A stretch of 64,000 nucleotides of DNA, from assembly GCA_963751695.1 (NCBI GenBank), contig CAVVVP010000010.1, positions 186,001 through 250,000 on the forward strand. The letters are read 5' to 3'. Origin of the DNA: SZUA-22 sp963751695. Lineage in GTDB: Bacteria > Bacteroidota > Ignavibacteria > Ignavibacteriales > Melioribacteraceae. The notes beneath the pieces are model-generated. The model ran no database searches and was not told the origin of the DNA. It saw only the letters and a program-made list of their open reading frames with translations. The position numbers and the translations under genes are program-made. This document shows, piece by piece, positions 1-8,728 of the stretch (its first letter is position 1; each line of letters starts with the position of its first letter).

Positions 1-803
1 TCATTATACATAATATCAAATTCAACAGTTTTGAAAGGAGGTGCAACCTTACTTTTTACAACCTTAACTTTAGTCCTATTCCCAACAATGTCTTGGCCAT
101 TCTTTATGGCAGCTATTCTTCGTATATCTAGTCTGAGAGAAGCATAAAACTTAAGTGCATTACCACCGGTTGTGGTTTCAGGACTACCAAACATAACACC
201 TATTTTACTTCTTAGTTGATTTGTAAAAATCACGCATGTTTTTGATCGACTGACAGCACCAGTGATTTTCCTAAGTGCTTGCGACATTAATCGCGCTTGC
301 ACACCCATTTGGGCATCGCCCATTTCTCCTTCAATCTCTGAGCGCGGAACTAGAGCTGCCACAGAATCTATTACAATAACATCTAGAGCATTACTTCTTA
401 CCAAGGTATCAACAATTTCTAATGCTTGTTCACCATAATCTGGTTGAGATAGAAGCAGATTGTTAACATCTACATTCAGTTTCTTTGCGTAGTTTAGATC
501 TAAAGCATGTTCAGCATCGATAAAGGCTACTAGACCACCTGTTTTTTGTGCCTCCGCGATTATGTGTAGACAAACTGTAGTTTTTCCAGATGATTCTGGG
601 CCGTATATTTCAACGATCCTTCCTCTTGGAACTCCACCAATTCCAAGTGCATAATCAAGTGAGACTGATCCAGTAGAAATCGATTCTATATTGTTAATAA
701 CGCCATCACCCAATTTCATGATGGTTCCTTTACCGTAGGTCTTTTCAATTGAGAAGATCGTATCTTCCAGCAATTTCAGTTTTGCATCATTATCGTTAGC
801 CAT
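1..803 (-). CDS. recA: Recombinase RecA (C-terminus cut by window edge)
   Basis: RecA forms filaments on single-stranded DNA, drives homologous strand exchange and triggers LexA cleavage. About 267 residues are present, read from the ATG at 801-803. Walker A GPESSGKTT lies at residues 68-76, Walker B-type VIVIDSVAAL follows around residue 140, and the L2-region text TTGGNALKFYASLRLDIRR is clear. A complete RecA has about 350 residues, so roughly 80 C-terminal residues lie outside the window. The start overlaps the end of thpR by 8 bases, and cinA lies just upstream; the cinA-recA pairing is common in bacteria. Identification is certain. Confidence 0.98.
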   Translation of the reverse strand, partial: MANDNDAKLKLLEDTIFSIEKTYGKGTIMKLGDGVINNIESISTGSVSLDYALGIGGVPRGRIVEIYGPESSGKTTVCLHIIAEAQKTGGLVAFIDAEHALDLNYAKKLNVDVNNLLLSQPDYGEQALEIVDTLVRSNALDVIVIDSVAALVPRSEIEGEMGDAQMGVQARLMSQALRKITGAVSRSKTCVIFTNQLRSKIGVMFGSPETTTGGNALKFYASLRLDIRRIAAIKNGQDIVGNRTKVKVVKSKVAPPFKTVEFDIMYN

Positions 804-1368
804 TTGTTCCTCCATTATTTAATCTAAAACTTTTAATTTTCATGTATATTGATCCAGTTTGTGATAATTCACTCTTAAAAAGCCCTACATTGCTTGAAAA
901 TGTATCAGCTAAATTTACTTCAATATTTTTGAATGAATTAATTTGTGAGATATTTTCTGTACCTCTTATCCTTAACAAGGTTAGATGAGGATTGAAATTT
1001 CTTCTCTCTTTTTCGAATCCAATATCGCTTAATCCTTGATCAATTTCAAAATATAATTTTTCTAGATTTTCTGTTTTGTTTAGTCCAAGCCAAAGTATTC
1101 TCGGAATAGAATGATTTTTTATAATTCTAAAATGAGAAAATTCAATATTTATCATATTATTATTGCTGCAAATGGAATCAAGATTATTTACTAATATTGG
1201 AATTCTTTCAGAATTTATCTCTCCTAAAAATTTTAATGTTATGTGAATTTTGGACCTACTCTCCCACTTTGCTATTCCATCATCTGGATATATGCTTTTT
1301 CTCAATCTTATAATTTCGTCTACTATTTCATTGCTCAAGTTTAAAGCAACGAATAGCCTATTCTTCAT
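796..1368 (-). CDS. thpR: RNA 2',3'-cyclic phosphodiesterase (ThpR/LigT)
   Basis: A 190-residue member of the 2H phosphoesterase superfamily, which opens 2',3'-cyclic phosphates on RNA and was first described as a 2'-5' RNA ligase. The two defining HxTx motifs are visible as HITL at residue 42 and HLTL at residue 128. The length is normal for the family. It overlaps cinA by 11 bases at its start and recA by 8 bases at its end, so translation of the three genes is probably coupled. The physiological substrate of the family is unsettled. Confidence 0.9.
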   Translation of the reverse strand: MKNRLFVALNLSNEIVDEIIRLRKSIYPDDGIAKWESRSKIHITLKFLGEINSERIPILVNNLDSICSNNNMINIEFSHFRIIKNHSIPRILWLGLNKTENLEKLYFEIDQGLSDIGFEKERRNFNPHLTLLRIRGTENISQINSFKNIEVNLADTFSSNVGLFKSELSQTGSIYMKIKSFRLNNGGTNG

Positions 1369-2614
1369 AATCTATACCCAACAAATTTCTCCTGACCATA
1401 TCGAGAGCTGCTTGAGTAGTTCTATCCTTGTTTAATAAACGATCTTCACCAAAAACAAATTCTTTTGCAGTACAAATTTTTGAATCGCAGATCCCAATAA
1501 AAACCAAACCAACTGGTTTATTAACTGTAGCACCGGTTGGCCCCATTATTCCTGTGACAGCTAGTCCAATATCTGTACCACTGACAGCTTTGACGCCCTC
1601 AGCCATAAGTCTTGCAGCTTCTAAGCTTACTGCTCCATATTTCACTAAGAGGTCTTCATCTATTTTTAGATGTTCTACTTTAGCACCGTTACTGTAAGTA
1701 ACAAATCCCCTTTCATAATAATTACTACTACCACTAACATTGGTAAGTCGGGCGCTTATCAAACCACCTGTGCATGATTCAGCTACTGATATTGTCAATC
1801 CCCTATCTACCAATAGGTTTCCCACAACTTCTTCTAAAGTATCAGTCTCACTGCCGTAAATATATTGGCCAACTTTACTTCTGATCTGTTGTTCAATACT
1901 TGTCATCTGATTGTTCATATCTTCAGAGTTATCACTTTTAACTGTTATTCTTAGACGTACCCCGAATTGACTAGGAAGAAATGCCATTGTATTACCATTA
2001 AGAAGTTCTTGAATATTCCCAAGTCTTTCGTATAAAAATGATTCAGGAATCCCGGTTGTTAGCAAAGATTTTATCATTCGGTTTTGATTAGGTTCTATTA
2101 CTTCTTCAGCTAATCTTGGAACGATATAACCTGTTATCATTTCCTCCATCTCAAAAGGGACTCCTGGCAAAGACACAAAAACTTTCCCATCCTTCTCGAT
2201 CCATGTGCCTGGTGCTGTACCATTATGATTCCTAATAATGTCCGCAATTTTTGGGACTTTTGCTTGCTCTATGTTTGAAGGAGTAATTTCTCTGCCACGC
2301 TTCTTGAAAATATGCTCTATGTCGTGAAGAACTTCTTCTGATTCAACTAACTCTGTATTGAAAAATTTCACTATACAACCAAGTGTAAGATCATCGTGAG
2401 TCGGTCCGAGCCCACCAGTAACAATTATTAGTTTATATTTTTCGAACGCATCTCTGAACTCATTCAATATGCTTTCTTCATCATCACCAATTACAACAGC
2501 TTCAGCAATATCAACTCCAATTTCGGTTAACTTTTCACCCATAAACGCGGCGTTGGTATTCAAGGTTTGCCCAATTAGGATTTCATCACCAATGGTGATT
2601 ATTTTTGCTTTCAT
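1358..2614 (-). CDS. cinA: CinA: MoCF-like domain plus nicotinamide-nucleotide amidohydrolase
   Basis: A two-domain 418-residue protein. Residues 1 to about 170 form the molybdopterin-binding-like (MoCF/COG1058) domain with the motif GGLGPTHDD, which in characterised CinA proteins is an ADP-ribose or NMN-related pyrophosphatase. Residues from about 255 to the end form the PncC-type amidohydrolase domain with the signature SVAESCTGGLISARLT, which deamidates nicotinamide mononucleotide in NAD salvage. The length is typical of full-length CinA. It sits directly upstream of thpR and recA. Confidence 0.95.
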   Translation of the reverse strand: MKAKIITIGDEILIGQTLNTNAAFMGEKLTEIGVDIAEAVVIGDDEESILNEFRDAFEKYKLIIVTGGLGPTHDDLTLGCIVKFFNTELVESEEVLHDIEHIFKKRGREITPSNIEQAKVPKIADIIRNHNGTAPGTWIEKDGKVFVSLPGVPFEMEEMITGYIVPRLAEEVIEPNQNRMIKSLLTTGIPESFLYERLGNIQELLNGNTMAFLPSQFGVRLRITVKSDNSEDMNNQMTSIEQQIRSKVGQYIYGSETDTLEEVVGNLLVDRGLTISVAESCTGGLISARLTNVSGSSNYYERGFVTYSNGAKVEHLKIDEDLLVKYGAVSLEAARLMAEGVKAVSGTDIGLAVTGIMGPTGATVNKPVGLVFIGICDSKICTAKEFVFGEDRLLNKDRTTQAALDMVRRNLLGIDYEE

Positions 2615-2632
2615 AATCTCATTCTCAGCATT

Positions 2633-3085
2633 TTAATTGATAAAATAAATAAAAATATGAACTAAAATTAATGAATATAATCCTGCAATTATATCATCCG
2701 ACATTATTCCCCAACCACCTTTCAGTTTTTGAATTATATTAACCGGAAATGGTTTAACTATATCCAATATTCTCCAGACTATAAATGCAAAGAGTATATA
2801 CAAAATATATTTTGGTACAAAAAGGAGTGTAATCCACATACCCACAAATTCATCAATTGTACATTGCTTTGGATCTTTTCCGTAAACTTTTTCGAATGTG
2901 GTTCCGACGTGTATTCCAATAATTGTAAATAATGAAATAAGCCCAAGCATAATAGTAGGATTTTCCATTCCTGGGATAAGATAAATCGTGAGAGCAAAGA
3001 TACTTCCTATCGTACCAGGTGCAATCGGGAAATATCCAGAATAAAATCCCGATCCGAGTGTTCTTTCAATAAAATTAAGTTTCAC
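2633..3085 (-). CDS. pgpA: Phosphatidylglycerophosphatase A
   Basis: A 150-residue integral membrane phosphatase that converts phosphatidylglycerophosphate to phosphatidylglycerol. The PgpA signatures are APGTIGS near residue 22 and IDEFVGMWITL near residue 80, followed by a final hydrophobic helix. Three to four membrane segments are visible. Its start overlaps the end of pgsA by 11 bases, and pgsA makes the substrate of this enzyme, so the two consecutive steps of phosphatidylglycerol synthesis are co-transcribed. Confidence 0.93.
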   Translation of the reverse strand: MKLNFIERTLGSGFYSGYFPIAPGTIGSIFALTIYLIPGMENPTIMLGLISLFTIIGIHVGTTFEKVYGKDPKQCTIDEFVGMWITLLFVPKYILYILFAFIVWRILDIVKPFPVNIIQKLKGGWGIMSDDIIAGLYSLILVHIFIYFIN

Positions 3086-3671
3086 TTCTAAATAAACTCA
3101 CTATTGTCTTCCAATTCATATATATATATTCAACGCCAGTGTAAAAGGTAATTACTGTAATAAGTAACATCGAAAAGTAAATCAAATCACTATCGAATAA
3201 TTTTAAAAATAGCTCCTCACTACCATAGTAAAAATAAGGAGTTTGCATTAAGGTGTAGATTACCAGCAAATAGTAAATAAAAACCATTTGAATAAATGTT
3301 TTCCATTTGGCTGATTTGGATGTAGTAAATGCAACACGTTGGTAATCTGCATATGCTCTAATTCCGGTTACTAAAAGATCTCTAAAAACTATTATTAATA
3401 CCATCCAAAGTTCCAGTATATCTAAATAAACAAATGCTAAAAAAGCGGATGAAGTTAATATTTTATCCGCCAATGGGTCAAGGAATTTTCCCCAATCTGT
3501 TATGTAATTAAATTTTCTAGCAAGCCACCCATCGTACCAGTCAGTTATTGCTGCAATTATATAAACCGCTAGTGATATCTGGATAAGCAATGTATCACCC
3601 GAGAGGAACAGCACCAAAAATACTGGTGTTAAAATAATTCGAAGTACAGTTAATTGATTTGGGAGTACCAT
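3075..3671 (-). CDS. pgsA: CDP-diacylglycerol-glycerol-3-phosphate 3-phosphatidyltransferase
   Basis: A 198-residue membrane enzyme that joins CDP-diacylglycerol and glycerol-3-phosphate to give phosphatidylglycerophosphate. The CDP-alcohol phosphotransferase motif D-x2-DG-x2-AR-x8-G-x3-D-x3-D is complete, running from D44 to D69. About five membrane helices are visible. The start follows an MVLPNQLTVLR N-terminus typical of the family. It overlaps pgpA, the next enzyme in the pathway. Confidence 0.95.
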   Translation of the reverse strand: MVLPNQLTVLRIILTPVFLVLFLSGDTLLIQISLAVYIIAAITDWYDGWLARKFNYITDWGKFLDPLADKILTSSAFLAFVYLDILELWMVLIIVFRDLLVTGIRAYADYQRVAFTTSKSAKWKTFIQMVFIYYLLVIYTLMQTPYFYYGSEELFLKLFDSDLIYFSMLLITVITFYTGVEYIYMNWKTIVSLFRSET

Positions 3672-3685
3672 AATAAATTGATTAC

Positions 3686-3979
3686 TTAATAAGTCTCCGA
3701 GATTGTTATTAAATATTGGAACTCATAAATCCCGGTATTATGACCATCTTTCCAAGAAATTGCAAGTGCATAATTACCTACAATTGCAATTTTATCAATT
3801 TTAATCTGATCATCTCGATAGATTGTATGCGAATGAGAATGTCTCTCCACTTCTGATGAGCAGATTGCACAAGGACACATCTTTCTCAACTGTAGAAGTG
3901 AATATTTTGTAACTGACCCTTCATCCCATGTTATTGATAGAGCATCCTGATCAGTCAATCTAATTTTTGACGGAAGCAT
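3686..3979 (-). CDS. DUF971 family protein
   Basis: A 97-residue protein of the DUF971 family, the fold also found at the N-terminus of gamma-butyrobetaine hydroxylases. It keeps the cysteine cluster C35, C37 and C40 (CPCAIC) that probably binds a metal, and the closing GHNTGIYEFQYL stretch. Members are often found next to housekeeping or Fe-S-related genes and have no fixed function. Its ATG directly abuts the purC stop with no intervening base, so it is translated from the same message. Confidence 0.85.
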   Translation of the reverse strand: MLPSKIRLTDQDALSITWDEGSVTKYSLLQLRKMCPCAICSSEVERHSHSHTIYRDDQIKIDKIAIVGNYALAISWKDGHNTGIYEFQYLITISETY

Positions 3980-4873
3980 TTAATCTAGATCTTGACCAGA
4001 AAGAAGATTTAATGCCTGGACATATTTTTTTGATGTATTATATATTACATCCTCCGGTAATGGTGGTGCTGGAGGCTGTTTATTAAAATTAATTGATAAT
4101 AAATAATCTCTCACGTATTGTTTATCATAGCTAACTTGTGCTCTCCCCTTTTCGTAATTATCTTTTGGCCAAAATCTTGAAGAATCCGGAGTTAATAGTT
4201 CATCAATTAAAATTATTTTTCCATTGTAATACCCAAACTCCATTTTTGTATCTGCTAAAATAATACCTCTCACATAGGCGTATTCAGAAGCTTGTTTATA
4301 AATTGCAATAGAAGTTTTCTTCAGAAAATCATATGCTTCTTGGCCTACTATCTCAATTGCTTTTTCTTCAGATATATTTTCATCATGATCACCAATTTCA
4401 GCTTTTGTAGATGGAGTAAATATAGGTTCAGGTAGTTTCTCAGATTCTTCTAATCCCTCAGGCAATTTTATCGCACAAATACTTCCTTCTTTTTGATACT
4501 CCTTCCATCCAGATCCTGAAATATATCCTCTTACAATACATTCTAACTCGATAAGTTCTGCTTTTTTAACGAGCATTGATCTACCTTCTAACTCATCTCT
4601 ATATTTTTGACAGACTTCAGGATATTCATCAACTTTTGTAGCCAACACATGGTTTTCAACTTGATCCTTAACCATATCAAACCAGAATTCGGAGATTTTG
4701 GTTAGAACTTTACCTTTTTTAGGAATCCCCTCATTCATTATAACATCAAAAGCGGATATTCTATCACTAGAAATTAAAAGATATTTATCATCTATTTCGT
4801 AAATATCTCTTACTTTTCCACGTTTGAATAATTTCATATCTTCAAATTCTGTTTTTAGAACAACTTTTTCCAT
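3980..4873 (-). CDS. purC: SAICAR synthase (phosphoribosylaminoimidazole-succinocarboxamide synthase)
   Basis: A 297-residue enzyme of de novo purine synthesis that ligates aspartate to CAIR using ATP. Family signatures include LLISSDRISAFDVIMNEGIP near residue 50, ECIVRGYISGSGWKEYQ near residue 110 and RGIILADTKMEFG near residue 204. The length matches the longer bacterial/yeast-like form. It is the first gene of the minus-strand run that continues through pgsA, cinA and recA. The spacer to the divergent transporter at 5038 holds a 22-base palindrome. Confidence 0.96.
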   Translation of the reverse strand: MEKVVLKTEFEDMKLFKRGKVRDIYEIDDKYLLISSDRISAFDVIMNEGIPKKGKVLTKISEFWFDMVKDQVENHVLATKVDEYPEVCQKYRDELEGRSMLVKKAELIELECIVRGYISGSGWKEYQKEGSICAIKLPEGLEESEKLPEPIFTPSTKAEIGDHDENISEEKAIEIVGQEAYDFLKKTSIAIYKQASEYAYVRGIILADTKMEFGYYNGKIILIDELLTPDSSRFWPKDNYEKGRAQVSYDKQYVRDYLLSINFNKQPPAPPLPEDVIYNTSKKYVQALNLLSGQDLD

Positions 4874-4950
4874 TGATTTTCTCCTCTCTTAAAAGTTAAC
4901 TTGCACTTGATCATTGTAAATTTGGTACATCGAATTTATAAAAATTAAAA

Positions 4951-4972
4951 ACAAATTTACTCGTAAATTTGT
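4951..4972. promoter_or_regulatory. 22-base perfect palindrome between divergent genes
   Basis: Two 10-base arms, ACAAATTTAC and GTAAATTTGT, are separated by the two bases TC. The site lies 78 bases upstream of purC and 66 bases upstream of the POT transporter. Position, symmetry and the absence of a T-run suggest a dimeric repressor or activator site rather than a terminator. The binding protein is unknown; no regulator gene is adjacent. Confidence 0.45.
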
Positions 4973-5037
4973 CCTTATGTTTAAGATTATTTAATAGTTG
5001 AATTTAGTGATATTTCTAATCATAATTTTGGAGTTTT

Positions 5038-6555
5038 ATGAGTAATAAAATTAAATTGAAAGACTTTCCAGTAACCTTCTGGGCAGCCAATACGATGGAA
5101 ATTTTTGAGCGAATGGCTTGGTATGGTTTTTTTGCTGTTTCGTCGCTTTATATTTCCGGATCTGTTGAAAGCGGTGGTCTAGGATTTAGTCATGAAGATC
5201 GTGGTGTGCTTCAAGGTGTTGTTACCTTTTTTCTTTACCTGTTCCCTGTTGTTTCTGGTACTCTTGCTGATAGATATGGCTTCAAAAAGGTCCTTTTCTT
5301 CGCTTTTCTAATTCTGACTCCAGCATATTATTTGCTAGGACAGTTTACAACTTTCCCTACTTTCTTTTTAGCATATATGCTTGTTGCAATCGGAGCTGGT
5401 ACATTTAAACCTATAATAATTGGAACGATTACAAAAACTACTAACGAAAAAACATCTTCGATGGGCTTTGGGATTTTCTACATGATGGTAAATATTGGAG
5501 GATTCGTGGGTCCCATAGTTGCTGGAATTGTTAGAGCAATTAGCTGGGAATATGTATTCATAGCCTCGGCAATATGGATCTCTTTCAATTTTATTATTCT
5601 ATCAATTTTCTATAAAGATCCTGTAAAGGTTGAAAATACTTCCAACATAAAATTAAAAGAGACATTTGCTGGAATGGTTGAAGTACTTGGGAATGGCAGA
5701 TTCTTTTTATTTATTTTTGGCCTATTATCCATCTTAGTGTTGGGTTCAAAATTCACTGCGGATAACACACTAACTTGGAGTGAAATAATTTTGATAACCA
5801 TATCCTGGTTTGCAGTAAACCTAGGAGTTGATTTTTTACTCAAAAAAAATCAAAATGGAATGAGGAGTTGGATTTTACAACCAATGAAGCTGGGTGATTG
5901 GAAATTTGGCTTATTTCTTTTGTTAATGTCAGGATTTTGGACCTCATTCAATCAGATATTTTACACTCTGAATCTGTATATTCAAGATTTTGTAGATACC
6001 TCAGATTTAATGAATGCATCAATCTCAGTAATGAATTTCATTGGATTGGGAAGTTATGTTAATGGGTTTAAAGATTCTATGGTGACAGCTGGACAGATAA
6101 ATCCAGAGTACATTATTAATATTAACGCTGGAGCAATTATCGTCTTTCAAGTTTTAGTATCGTATTTGGTAACTCGTTTAAAACCATTCAAAACGATTTT
6201 TTATGGTACGTTGATTACAGTAATAAGTTTTTCAGTTTTAGTTTGGGGTACTAGTGGATGGATTGTTGTTGCTGGTCTTATAATATTTTCATTTGGCGAA
6301 ATGATGGCCAGTCCGAAATCGAAAGAATATACAGGAAAGATCGCTCCACCAGATAAAGTTGCGATGTATATGGGATATTTTTATTGGTGTGTTGCCTTAG
6401 GTAATTTGTTTGGGGGAATTCTTAGTGGGCAATTGTACGCAGTTTTCGCGAGAGATATGCAACGACCCGATCTTATGTGGATGATCTTTGCATTAATAGC
6501 ACTAGGAACTGCACTATTAATATTTTTATACGACAGGAAAATAATCAAGCAGTGA
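5038..6555 (+). CDS. POT/PTR-family proton-coupled oligopeptide transporter
   Basis: A 505-residue inner-membrane transporter of the major facilitator superfamily that imports di- and tripeptides with protons. The POT hallmark ExxER is present as EIFER at residues 21-25 in the first helix, within TMEIFERMAWYGFF. The motif KPIIIGTITK and the long hydrophobic segments fit 12-14 helices. It is monocistronic, transcribed away from purC, and has the palindrome at 4951-4972 in its upstream region. Peptide specificity cannot be read from the sequence. Confidence 0.9.
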   Translation: MSNKIKLKDFPVTFWAANTMEIFERMAWYGFFAVSSLYISGSVESGGLGFSHEDRGVLQGVVTFFLYLFPVVSGTLADRYGFKKVLFFAFLILTPAYYLLGQFTTFPTFFLAYMLVAIGAGTFKPIIIGTITKTTNEKTSSMGFGIFYMMVNIGGFVGPIVAGIVRAISWEYVFIASAIWISFNFIILSIFYKDPVKVENTSNIKLKETFAGMVEVLGNGRFFLFIFGLLSILVLGSKFTADNTLTWSEIILITISWFAVNLGVDFLLKKNQNGMRSWILQPMKLGDWKFGLFLLLMSGFWTSFNQIFYTLNLYIQDFVDTSDLMNASISVMNFIGLGSYVNGFKDSMVTAGQINPEYIININAGAIIVFQVLVSYLVTRLKPFKTIFYGTLITVISFSVLVWGTSGWIVVAGLIIFSFGEMMASPKSKEYTGKIAPPDKVAMYMGYFYWCVALGNLFGGILSGQLYAVFARDMQRPDLMWMIFALIALGTALLIFLYDRKIIKQ

Positions 6556-6636
6556 CCGAAAAACATAGTTTATAGACTAAAATAGAATTATACAATATTG
6601 TTGCTAATATAATCTATAATATTTAACTTGTATACA

Positions 6637-6650
6637 GTTCTTTACAGAAC
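6637..6650 (+). promoter_or_regulatory. Small hairpin in the cold-shock gene leader
   Basis: GTTCT (6637-6641) and AGAAC (6646-6650) form a 5-bp stem with a 4-base loop, inside the roughly 210-base gap upstream of the cold-shock gene. Long structured 5' leaders control cold-shock mRNAs in other bacteria. The transcription start is not known here, so whether this hairpin is in the mRNA is an inference. Confidence 0.25.
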
Positions 6651-6765
6651 ATTATAAAATTGAATTGGACAGTAGTGTAGATATTAGTGAGTCTTCATTA
6701 AAATTTCAAGCTCTGCTCAATTAGTTTTAGTTTCTTTTCTTTAATTTTTTAGGAGTATCTGTAGA

Positions 6766-6978
6766 ATGGCAGAGCGTAAAGTTGGAACTGTTAAGTGGTT
6801 TAACAGTTCAAAAGGTTATGGATTCATTTCTCAAGAAGAAGGCGATGATGTATTTGTACATTATCATCAAATTCAAACCGAAGGATTCAAAACTTTGGAA
6901 GAAGGACAAAAAGTTGAATTCACACTAGGTGAAGGAGAAAAAGGTCCTCAAGCAATTGAAGTTCAAGTAATTGACTAA
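6766..6978 (+). CDS. Cold-shock domain protein (CspA family)
   Basis: A 70-residue single cold-shock domain that binds single-stranded nucleic acid and melts RNA structure. The RNP1-like motif KGYGFI is at residues 16-21 and the RNP2-like VFVHY at 29-33. KVGTVKWFNSSKGYGFI is the canonical N-terminus and the length is exactly that of the family. An AGGAG Shine-Dalgarno lies 10 bases before the ATG. A strong terminator follows. Confidence 0.96.
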   Translation: MAERKVGTVKWFNSSKGYGFISQEEGDDVFVHYHQIQTEGFKTLEEGQKVEFTLGEGEKGPQAIEVQVID

Positions 6979-7006
6979 AAAAAAGTTTTATTTGAATCGA
7001 AGAAAA

Positions 7007-7026
7007 AAGCTCCCAATTGGGAGCTT
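7007..7026 (+). terminator. Rho-independent terminator after the cold-shock gene
   Basis: AAGCTCCC and GGGAGCTT form a perfect 8-bp stem with an AATT loop, followed by TCTTTTTTTA. It starts 28 bases after the stop codon. An A-run precedes the stem, so it may also act on the minus strand. Confidence 0.85.
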
Positions 7027-7059
7027 CTTTTTTATCATTAAAAAATAAAAATGATCAAT

Positions 7060-7245
7060 CTATCTACTCCTTACAGATCTATTCGAATCTAATGCACTAT
7101 CCCAAATATGCCGAATCTTAACTGTTCGGTTTGCGAAGCGAATTATAGGGATCATTATGAGTAGCGATGCTAAAGCACCAAAGAGTAATATGTGAGGCAA
7201 AGTCATGGCTGGGTCCTCTGCTTTTACATTATAAATTAGTTTCAT
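7060..7245 (-). CDS. Possible 61-residue membrane protein
   Basis: An open frame of 61 residues with one hydrophobic segment at about residues 17-35 (LPHILLFGALASLLIMIPII) and a basic C-terminal tail. It lies downstream of, and in the same direction as, the GH109-like gene. A good Shine-Dalgarno (AAAGGAG) exists at 7267-7272, but it is 20 bases from the ATG and a 19-base palindrome lies between them. I do not recognise the protein. It may be the last gene of the sugar operon or a chance frame. Confidence 0.35.
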   Translation of the reverse strand: MKLIYNVKAEDPAMTLPHILLFGALASLLIMIPIIRFANRTVKIRHIWDSALDSNRSVRSR

Positions 7246-7246
7246 A

Positions 7247-7265
7247 TCTTAAATAGTATTTAAGA
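7247..7265. promoter_or_regulatory. 19-base palindrome between Shine-Dalgarno and start of the small ORF
   Basis: TCTTAAATA and TATTTAAGA are perfect arms around a single central G. The site lies directly in front of the ATG of the 61-residue frame and behind an AAAGGAG. It could be an operator, or an mRNA hairpin that brings the ribosome site close to the start. No protein partner is known. Confidence 0.35.
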
Positions 7266-7324
7266 CTCCTTTATAATAATATATCAAAATTAGAAAGTCA
7301 AGTGTAAAAAACTTCCTGCACGTA

Positions 7325-8704
7325 TTATCTTTCAGGTATATCAATCGGATTCCTATTTTTCCACATTCCCCTTGTAAAGTCTGGGATATCAACAGGTTTA
7401 CTATTATTGGCCACTGAAATCTCAGATATTTCTGAAATACAACTTAAAGCTGCTGCATCATAAACATCCATGTCGGTTGGGGTACCTGTAAGTAGAGCTT
7501 GAATTAGACGATAATCCTCTAAGAAATCCATACCACCATGTCCAGCTCCTTTTGCCCGTTCTCCAATGTCCTTCCATAGTGGGTGTTCATATTGATCAAG
7601 ATATTTTTGCAGAGGTTCCCACTCATGAGCAGGACTGACACCATCGATGTATATCTGGTCTGGATATCCGACAGATATGGCGTTTGTACCTTGGACAAGA
7701 TCTATTCTTGTATAAGGACGGGGTAAATTTGTATCATGATAAATAGAAATGGTAACTCCCTTTTTAGTCTTTATCAAACTTATGTTGACATCACCAAGTG
7801 CAAAATTCGTATTTAAATATTTTGAGAATTTATCCGGATGGTCTTTACTATATTTTTGAAGACCCCTTGAATTACTGCTCATTGAGACGAGATGATCAAA
7901 TTGATCTCCTCGATTAATTCCAATAACATTTGACACAGGTCCAAGTCCATGAGTTGGATAGAGATTACCATTTCTCTCAATAGAGTGTTTTACTCTCCAA
8001 TCTTCAACATAGTGAGGACCAAGTTTGTTCTCTCTCAGATCATGAAGATAACCAGCAGAAGTGTGCATAATCTCTCCAAATACTCCAAGTCTAACCATAT
8101 TAAGAACTGTCAATTCTCTTTTGCCATAGTTGCAGTTTTCCATCATTACACAATGCCGATTGAATTTTTCAGCAATCTCCACCATTTGCCAACATTCGTC
8201 CACGGTTACTGCAGCAGGCACCTCGGTTGCAGCATGTTTTCCATTTTCCATTGCAGCGATACAAACTGGAACGTGCATTTCCCATGGTGTAGCTGTAAAC
8301 ACAAGATCAAGATCTTCTTTTTCGCACATTTTGATGTAATCAGTTTTTCCATTAGTATATAGTTTGGGTGCAGGAAAACCTGCATCAAGAACCATATTTT
8401 TTACGTTTTCTGCATGTTCTGGGATTATATCGCAAATTGCTGTTATTTCAACATTATCGATACGCAAAAAGTTTTTTACATGATTGGTCCCTTGGTGCCC
8501 AACTCCCACAAAACCCATTTTAATTTTTTGTAAGGGTTTTACACTGGCTAATTTAGGTGATGTTGCTAACTCTTTAATGAGGCTTTTTGAATTTTCATCA
8601 GAGCAGCCTTTAAGTGTTAATCCAACGGCAGCACCAACTCCAGCAACAGTACCAACCTTTATAAAATTTCTTCTTGACAGATCATTATTATTTTTCTCTT
8701 CCAT
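7325..8704 (-). CDS. GH109-like Gfo/Idh/MocA protein, Tat-exported (alpha-N-acetylgalactosaminidase family)
   Basis: A 459-residue NAD-dependent protein. It begins with a twin-arginine signal (RRNFIKVG at 11-18) followed by a hydrophobic stretch ending in GC at residue 34, so it may be a Tat-exported lipoprotein. The NAD-binding motif GFVGVGHQG is at 64-72. Text such as MENCNYGKRELTVLNMVR and GNLYPTHGLGPV is characteristic of glycoside hydrolase family 109, which cleaves N-acetylgalactosamine using bound NAD. The preceding NagB-like gene fits amino-sugar use. Not every member of this family has been shown to be a glycosidase, so the exact substrate is uncertain. Confidence 0.8.
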   Translation of the reverse strand: MEEKNNNDLSRRNFIKVGTVAGVGAAVGLTLKGCSDENSKSLIKELATSPKLASVKPLQKIKMGFVGVGHQGTNHVKNFLRIDNVEITAICDIIPEHAENVKNMVLDAGFPAPKLYTNGKTDYIKMCEKEDLDLVFTATPWEMHVPVCIAAMENGKHAATEVPAAVTVDECWQMVEIAEKFNRHCVMMENCNYGKRELTVLNMVRLGVFGEIMHTSAGYLHDLRENKLGPHYVEDWRVKHSIERNGNLYPTHGLGPVSNVIGINRGDQFDHLVSMSSNSRGLQKYSKDHPDKFSKYLNTNFALGDVNISLIKTKKGVTISIYHDTNLPRPYTRIDLVQGTNAISVGYPDQIYIDGVSPAHEWEPLQKYLDQYEHPLWKDIGERAKGAGHGGMDFLEDYRLIQALLTGTPTDMDVYDAAALSCISEISEISVANNSKPVDIPDFTRGMWKNRNPIDIPER

Positions 8705-8728
8705 GATAACTCCTAAGATTATAAACTT

